DNA of 8,844 bases, taken from assembly GCA_946478645.1 (NCBI GenBank), contig CAMLCW010000213.1, forward strand, positions 1 to 8,844, in the 5' to 3' direction. This DNA is from an uncultured Variovorax sp. Its GTDB lineage: Bacteria; Pseudomonadota; Gammaproteobacteria; Burkholderiales; Burkholderiaceae. How positions within the stretch are numbered: the first letter of the stretch is position 1; every line of letters starts with the position of its first letter. Positions 4,945 to 8,844 of the stretch are shown one piece after another. Both the position numbers and the translations under genes were made by a program. Below the pieces are notes generated by a model. It made no database searches. It saw nothing but the letters and a program-made list of their open reading frames with translations, and had not been told where the DNA came from.

Positions 4945-7042
4945 ATTTCTTCCCTACTTCGTCTTTGCCGCGGGCCTTGCCGTGGTGTGCTGGGTCGGCG
5001 CGGGGTATGCCGGCTCGCACGCGCTGGCTTTTGCCGTCACGCTGATCGTCGGCGTGTTCTATGTCATCGGCGGTCTGGAGCTGCACCGCTTCCGGCAGGC
5101 GAGCGCCACGCTCGCGCGCGCCGTCGACGGCCTGACCGCGCCGCCGGCCGACCTGGGTGCGTGGCTGGCGCAGCTGCATCCGTCGCTGCGCAATGCGGTG
5201 CGGCTGCGCGTGGAGGGTGAGCGCGTGGGCCTGCCCGGACCGGCGCTGGCGCCGTACCTCTCGGGCCTGCTGGTGCTGCTCGGCATGCTCGGCACCTTCA
5301 TGGGCATGGTGGTCACGCTCAACGGCACCGGCCTCGCGCTCGACAGCGCCACCGACCTGCAGGCGATCCGCAATTCGCTCTCGGCCCCGGTCAAGGGCCT
5401 GGGGCTGGCCTTCGGCACCTCGGTGGCCGGCGTGGCCGCGTCCGCGATGCTGGGGCTGGCCTCGGCGCTGTGCCGGCGCGACCGGCTGCAGGCCGGGCAG
5501 CGGCTCGACAGCCTCATCGCCACGCGCTTGCGCCCCTACTCGCGCGCGCACCAGCGCGAGGCCTCGTTCCAATTGCTCGAGCAGCAGTCGCGGCTGATGC
5601 CGCAGCTGGTCGACCGCATGCAGGCCATGATGGAAACCATGGAACGTCAGGCCCTGGCGCTGAACGAGCGCCTCGCTGCCGGGCAGGCGCAGTTCCACAG
5701 CCAGGCCGAGGCGGTGTACGCCGGCCTCGCTTCATCGGTCGACAGCTCGCTGAAGCAGAGCCTGACCGAGAGCGCGCGCATCGCCGGTGCGACCATCCAG
5801 CCGGTGGTCGAGGCCACCATGGCCGGCATCGCGCGCGAGACCGCCTCGCTGCACGACAGCGTCGCGCGCACGGTGCAGCAGCAGCTCGACGGCCTCACGG
5901 AGCGCTTCGAGGCCGCGACCACCGGCGTGGCCGACACCTGGAAGGGCGCGCTGGCCGAGCACCGCAGCGCCTCCCAATCGCTCGTGGCGGACCTGCGCGG
6001 CACGCAGGAGCGCTTCGCCGAAACCTTCGAGCAGCGCTCGGCCACGTTGGTCGAGAGCGTTTCGGCCCGCCTCGGCCAAACGGCCGATGAGGTCGCGGAC
6101 AGCTGGCAGCGTGCGCTCGCCGAACACGAGCGCGTCGGCGCGCAGTGGGCCGCCGAGGCCAGGCAGTCGCTCGCGGCGGCCGCGGCCGATGCCGGCGAGC
6201 AGGCGGCCGCGCTGTTGCGCAGCGTCGACCAGGCCCATGCCGGCCTCGAGGCGCAGATCGCGTCGCGCGATGCCGAGCGGCTGGCCGCATGGACCCAGGC
6301 GCTGGGCGCAGTGGCCGCCTCGCTGCAGCAGGAATGGCAGCAGGCCGGCGCCGAGGCCGAGCGCCGGCAGCAGCAGCTGTTCGAGGCGCTGGCAGAGTCC
6401 GCGCGCGGCATGTCGGCCCAGGCCGAAAGCCATGCCAACAACACCGTGGCCGAGATCGCGCGGCTGCTCGACGCCGCCTCCGAGGCGCCGCGCGTCGCGG
6501 CCGAAGTGGTGGCCGAGCTGCGCCAGAAGCTCTCCGACAGCATGGCGCGCGACAACGCGATGCTCGAGGAACGCAGCCGCTTGATGGAAACGCTGGGCAC
6601 CTTGCTCGATGCCGTGAACCATGCCTCGACCGAGCAGCGCTCGGCCGTCGATGCGCTGGTCGGCGCCTCGGCCGACGTGCTCGAGCGCGTCGGCAGCCGC
6701 TTCACCGAGCAGGTCGAGGCCGACACCGGCCGGCTGGCCGAAGTGGCCGCGCAGGTCACCGGCAGCGCGGTCGAGGTGGCGAGCCTCGGCGAGGCCTTTG
6801 GCCATGCGGTGCAGTTGTTCAGCGAATCGAACGAGAAGCTGGTGGCGCACCTGCAGCGCGTCGAAGGTGCGCTCGGCAAGTCGATCGAACGCAGCGACGA
6901 ACAACTGGCCTACTACGTGGCGCAGGCGCGCGAGGTCATCGACCTGAGCATCATGTCGCAGAAGCAGATCGTCGACGACCTGCAGCAGATCGCGAACCGG
7001 CCTGCGGTGGCGTTGCCTGTAGCGGTGACCGGCGAAATCTGA
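4937..7042 (+). CDS. MotA/ExbB/ZorA-like membrane protein with long helical tail and DUF802 repeats
   Basis: A 701-residue inner-membrane protein, probably the channel subunit of an ion-driven complex. Four hydrophobic segments are visible: 5-25, 27-47, 107-128 and 155-178. Basic residues after the second and fourth (HRFR; CRRDR) put the loop 50-105 and the tail in the cytoplasm, as in MotA. The third segment contains LLGMLGTFMGM and the fourth AFGTSVAGVAAS, close to the pore helices of MotA, TolQ/ExbB and ZorA; Thr120 and Thr161 sit where pore-lining threonines lie in those families. Residues 180-701 form a nearly proline-free helical tail: none between Pro289 and Pro518, nor between 519 and 688. 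Two DUF802-type repeats begin around Trp335 and Trp390. ATG 4937 follows AAAGAG (4927-4932) and overlaps the preceding gene by 8 bases; the stop overlaps the next start by one base. The DUF802 name is from memory. Confidence 0.92.
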   Translation: MNRFLPYFVFAAGLAVVCWVGAGYAGSHALAFAVTLIVGVFYVIGGLELHRFRQASATLARAVDGLTAPPADLGAWLAQLHPSLRNAVRLRVEGERVGLPGPALAPYLSGLLVLLGMLGTFMGMVVTLNGTGLALDSATDLQAIRNSLSAPVKGLGLAFGTSVAGVAASAMLGLASALCRRDRLQAGQRLDSLIATRLRPYSRAHQREASFQLLEQQSRLMPQLVDRMQAMMETMERQALALNERLAAGQAQFHSQAEAVYAGLASSVDSSLKQSLTESARIAGATIQPVVEATMAGIARETASLHDSVARTVQQQLDGLTERFEAATTGVADTWKGALAEHRSASQSLVADLRGTQERFAETFEQRSATLVESVSARLGQTADEVADSWQRALAEHERVGAQWAAEARQSLAAAAADAGEQAAALLRSVDQAHAGLEAQIASRDAERLAAWTQALGAVAASLQQEWQQAGAEAERRQQQLFEALAESARGMSAQAESHANNTVAEIARLLDAASEAPRVAAEVVAELRQKLSDSMARDNAMLEERSRLMETLGTLLDAVNHASTEQRSAVDALVGASADVLERVGSRFTEQVEADTGRLAEVAAQVTGSAVEVASLGEAFGHAVQLFSESNEKLVAHLQRVEGALGKSIERSDEQLAYYVAQAREVIDLSIMSQKQIVDDLQQIANRPAVALPVAVTGEI
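5924..6253 (+). repeat. Two 55-residue repeats (DUF802 type) inside the tail
   Basis: Residues 330-384 and 385-439 of the membrane protein repeat with a 55-residue (165-base) period. The first contains VADTWKGALAEHRSA and the second VADSWQRALAEHERV, sharing Val-Ala-Asp, the Trp (335 and 390) and ALAEH. Similarity fades toward the second half of each unit. At DNA level the copies have diverged, so the repeat is old and held by protein constraint. The period suits a regular coiled-coil or helical bundle segment of the tail. Confidence 0.7.
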
Positions 7043-7719
7043 TGAGCGACGACATCGACATCGACGCGGGCGTGGAGCCCGGCGTTCCGGTCTGGGCGGT
7101 GTTCGGCGACCTGATGGCGGGCATGGTCGGCGCCTTCGTGCTGATCCTCGTCGGCGCGCTGGGCATGCAGCTCGACCTGGCTGCGAAGCTGCAGGCCGAG
7201 GTGCAGCAGCGCCAGGCCGAGACCCAGCGCCGCGAGGCGCTCGAAAAGGCGCTTGCGGGGCCGCTGGCCGCGGGCCGCGTGACCTTGCGCGACGGCCGCA
7301 TCGGCATCAGCGGCAGCGTGCTGTTCGCCTTCAATTCCTCGGACCTGCAGCCCGAGGGCCGGCAGGTGCTCGAAAGCCTTGCGGGCCCGATGGCGGCCTA
7401 CCTGCGCGCGCGCGACGAAGTGCTGATGGTGAGCGGCTTCACCGACGACCGGCAGATGCGCGCGTCGAAGGACGGCAACCGGCCGTTCGCCGACAACTGG
7501 GAGCTGTCGGCGCAGCGCGCGCTCACGGTGACGCGGGCGCTGATCGAAGAGGGCGTGCCTTCGAACGCGGTGTTCGCGGCCGCCTTCGGTGCGGAACAGC
7601 CGGTGGCCTCCAATGCCGATGCCGAAGGCCGCTCGAAGAACCGGCGCGTCGAGATGGCGCCGACGCCGAGGCACAAGCCCGGCCCGACCGCCGATGCCGG
7701 CAGCAGGCCCCGTGAGTAG
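7042..7719 (+). CDS. MotB/ZorB-like OmpA-family protein, stator partner
   Basis: This 225-residue inner-membrane protein has one membrane segment (about 17-42) and a periplasmic OmpA/MotB domain. Asp23 at the start of the segment (FGDLMAGMVGAFVLILVG) corresponds to the proton-carrying aspartate of MotB and ZorB. A short helical linker (45-70) leads to the OmpA fold (about 85-205), with SGFTDD at 131-136, NWELSAQRA at 152-160 and EGRSKNRRVE at 195-204, all typical of peptidoglycan-binding domains. The extreme N-terminus, which would lie in the cytoplasm, is strikingly acidic (DDIDID). The start is ATG 7042, overlapping the previous stop by one base (TGATG), so translation is coupled. An in-frame extension upstream is a shadow of the preceding gene. 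It probably anchors the complex to the cell wall while the preceding gene supplies the channel; this follows from family knowledge, not from a test here. Confidence 0.93.
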   Translation: MSDDIDIDAGVEPGVPVWAVFGDLMAGMVGAFVLILVGALGMQLDLAAKLQAEVQQRQAETQRREALEKALAGPLAAGRVTLRDGRIGISGSVLFAFNSSDLQPEGRQVLESLAGPMAAYLRARDEVLMVSGFTDDRQMRASKDGNRPFADNWELSAQRALTVTRALIEEGVPSNAVFAAAFGAEQPVASNADAEGRSKNRRVEMAPTPRHKPGPTADAGSRPRE

Positions 7720-7726
7720 CCTCGGC

Positions 7727-8377
7727 ATGACCGACGCCGCAGCCACGCTCGAGGCCTGGCGCGCGCAAGGCGCGCACCGGCGCGACCCGGTGCGCTTTCG
7801 CCTGATCGAGGCGATGGCGCGGCGCGCGGCCGGCCACGAGGGCGAGGCGCGGCGGCTGCTCGATGCGCGGTTGGCGGTACTGGTCGATGCCTACGGCCGC
7901 GCGCTCGATGAGGCGCCGGCACCGGCCGCAGATGCCGCGCCGCCATCGCGCAGCGCGCTCGCGGAACTGCTCGACCACATCGCGCGCCATGCGCCGGCAC
8001 CCGTTGCCGCGGAGGCCGGCGGCATCGCGCCGGCTGCGTCGGCCACCGCCGCAGCCGGGCCTGAACTCAAGGGCGTGCGCTACTTCAACCGCACCTGGAC
8101 GCGCCTGCGCGCCGAACGCCGCATCACGCAGTCGCTCGCGCGGGTGCCCGAGAACGCCGGCCCGCTCAACTCGCACCACCTGGTGCATCGCGCGCTGGTG
8201 CTCATGCACGAACTCTCGCCCGACTACCTGAATCGCTTCATGGCGCATGTCGACGGACTGCTGTGGCTCGAGCAGGTGCATGGCATCGCAGCGCCGCCCG
8301 CGGCGAGCCCGGCGAAGGCCGAGGCCCAGCCGCAGCCAAAATCCAAGTCCAAGCCCAGGAAGCGGCCGAACGCCTAG
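7727..8377 (+). CDS. DUF2894-family protein, last gene of the motor-like operon
   Basis: A 216-residue soluble protein matching the uncharacterised DUF2894 family as I recall it. Residues 1-58 are a conserved helical block (LEAWRAQG, DPVRFRLIEAMARRAA, GEARRLLDARL). A short helix ALAELLDHIARH (about 75-87) sits between two alanine/proline linkers. The main block, 114-182, runs from LKGVRYFNRTW through NSHHLVHRALVLMHELSP to LLWLEQ. The C-terminus is basic and proline-rich (KSKSKPRKRP). The ATG at 7727, seven bases after the OmpA gene, is chosen because family members typically begin just before this block. GTG 7712, which would overlap the previous gene by 8 bases and has AGCAGG upstream, is a real alternative giving 221 residues. 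The stop converges with cbpM in a shared CTAG. The role is unknown; constant position after the OmpA gene suggests it works with the membrane complex from the cytoplasm. Confidence 0.88.
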   Translation: MTDAAATLEAWRAQGAHRRDPVRFRLIEAMARRAAGHEGEARRLLDARLAVLVDAYGRALDEAPAPAADAAPPSRSALAELLDHIARHAPAPVAAEAGGIAPAASATAAAGPELKGVRYFNRTWTRLRAERRITQSLARVPENAGPLNSHHLVHRALVLMHELSPDYLNRFMAHVDGLLWLEQVHGIAAPPAASPAKAEAQPQPKSKSKPRKRPNA

Positions 8378-8682
8378 CCGAGCCCGTGCGCGCGCAGCAC
8401 CGCCTTGAGCCGCCGCACTTCATGCTGCAAGTCGATGATCAGCGCGGCAGCATCGAGGCCGACGCCGAAGTCGCGCTCGAGCCGGCGCGCCTCGAGCGCG
8501 CATTGCAGGTCGGCGCTCGAAAAGCGCCACTGCTCGGGCGGCTCGGCCGCGGCGATCTGGACGATGCCGACTTCGACCAGTTGCACCACCCATTCGGTAT
8601 CGGCGCCGCAGGCATGCGCGAGTTCGCTCGCGGCGAGCGGATGCGAAGTGCCCACGGCCGTGGTCACGGTAACTGTCGCCAT
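8374..8682 (-). CDS. cbpM: Chaperone modulator CbpM
   Basis: The 102-residue protein has the length of E. coli CbpM (about 101). Known members bind the J-domain of CbpA and inhibit its co-chaperone and DNA-binding activity. The N-terminal half (about 16-60) has a MerR-like helix-turn-helix with ASELAHACGADTEWVVQLVE and the WRFSSADLQ segment. The C-terminal half is one long helix (LEARRLERDFGVGLDAAAL, DLQHEVRRLKAVLRAHG). The ATG at 8682 is preferred over an in-frame TTG six bases upstream because GGGAG lies seven bases before the ATG and only one before the TTG. It begins two bases after the cbpA stop, so the pair is one operon with cbpA first. The stop TAG lies in the palindrome CTAG (8374-8377), which also holds the stop of the convergent DUF2894 gene. 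Confidence 0.92.
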   Translation of the reverse strand: MATVTVTTAVGTSHPLAASELAHACGADTEWVVQLVEVGIVQIAAAEPPEQWRFSSADLQCALEARRLERDFGVGLDAAALIIDLQHEVRRLKAVLRAHGLG

Positions 8683-8684
8683 GC

Positions 8685-8844
8685 TCAAACTCCCAGGTGC
8701 TGGCGTGGGTTGAACGAAGCCGAGGCCCGCGCGAGCTGCTCGTAGGCACTGCGCACGGCCGCGTCGCCGGCCGGGGGCAGCGCGATGTCGAGCAGCAGGT
8801 ACAGGTCACCGGGCTGCTTGCCGCCGAGGCCGCGGCCCTTGAGC
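8685..8844 (-). CDS. cbpA: DnaJ-type co-chaperone CbpA, C-terminal end (5' end outside window)
   Basis: Fifty-two C-terminal codons are visible. They read LKGRGLGGKQPGDLYLLLDI and continue through ALPP to a terminal FNPRQHLGV, typical of the second C-terminal substrate-binding domain of CbpA/DnaJ class B proteins (about 300-330 residues in full). CbpA is a co-chaperone of DnaK that also binds curved DNA in E. coli. The J-domain, the Gly/Phe linker and the promoter are beyond the window. The downstream neighbour cbpM starts two bases after the stop, which supports the cbpA assignment over another class B DnaJ. Nothing in the visible part looks degraded. Confidence 0.9.
   Translation of the reverse strand, partial: LKGRGLGGKQPGDLYLLLDIALPPAGDAAVRSAYEQLARASASFNPRQHLGV
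8690..8694 (-). promoter_or_regulatory. Ribosome binding site of cbpM
   Basis: GGGAG on the minus strand lies inside the last codons of cbpA, seven bases before the ATG at 8682. It decides the start of cbpM against the TTG at 8688 and implies that translation of cbpM follows that of cbpA closely. Confidence 0.7.

Noticed and set aside
5647..6879. Long open frames on the minus strand opposite the channel gene (up to 410 codons), and similar ones at 1221-2033 and 4544-5698
   Set aside because: They are rich in Ser/Cys or Arg/His with no recognisable domain and lie opposite well-supported genes. Long antisense frames are expected in DNA with this GC content.
4222..8377. A complete Zorya defence system
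   Set aside because: Only ZorA/ZorB-like parts are present. No helicase, nuclease or other known Zorya effector gene is visible, and the surroundings are housekeeping-type genes rather than a defence island.
8683..8688. TTG start at 8688 for cbpM, overlapping the cbpA stop
   Set aside because: GGGAG would be only one base from TTG but seven from the ATG at 8682, so the ATG is the better start.

Overview
The window is very GC-rich and its genes are tightly packed, with strong G/C bias at third codon positions. The gene content points to a betaproteobacterium of the order Burkholderiales, most likely Comamonadaceae (Variovorax-like). That placement is inferred from gene families: the DUF3348/DUF802/OmpA/DUF2894 cluster, the small periplasmic DUF4148-like proteins and the cbpA-cbpM pair. 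No marker gene confirms it. No tRNA, rRNA, insertion sequence, phage gene or CRISPR array was seen.

Layout. (1) 2-1312, plus strand: the C-terminal 436 residues of metE, cobalamin-independent methionine synthase, cut by the window edge. (2) 1338-2213: an unrecognised exported protein whose start codon lies in the right arm of a perfect hairpin. (3) 2408-2749 and 2983-3324: two tandem paralogues for small periplasmic proteins (113 residues each, about 68% identical), followed by a strong intrinsic terminator at 3388-3430. (4) 3563-4111: a small cytoplasmic protein with an HExxH zinc-protease-like motif, followed by a possible weak terminator. (5) 4222-8377: a four-gene operon with overlapping or nearly abutting genes, encoding a DUF3348 protein, a 701-residue MotA/ExbB/ZorA-like membrane protein with DUF802 repeats, a MotB/ZorB-like OmpA-domain protein, and a DUF2894 protein. 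(6) 8374-8844, minus strand: cbpM and the C-terminal end of cbpA, a DnaJ-type co-chaperone and its modulator, converging on the operon.

The four-gene operon is the most interesting part. Its two middle genes have the features of an ion-driven stator or motor. The first has four membrane segments and a roughly 520-residue helical tail. The second has one membrane segment with a MotB-like aspartate, followed by a peptidoglycan-binding OmpA domain. This matches the ZorA/ZorB pair of the Zorya anti-phage systems in architecture, but the Zorya effector genes are absent and two cytoplasmic proteins of unknown function occupy the flanking positions. From memory the cluster is widespread in Burkholderiales and carried as ordinary chromosomal genes, so a housekeeping envelope role is at least as likely as defence.
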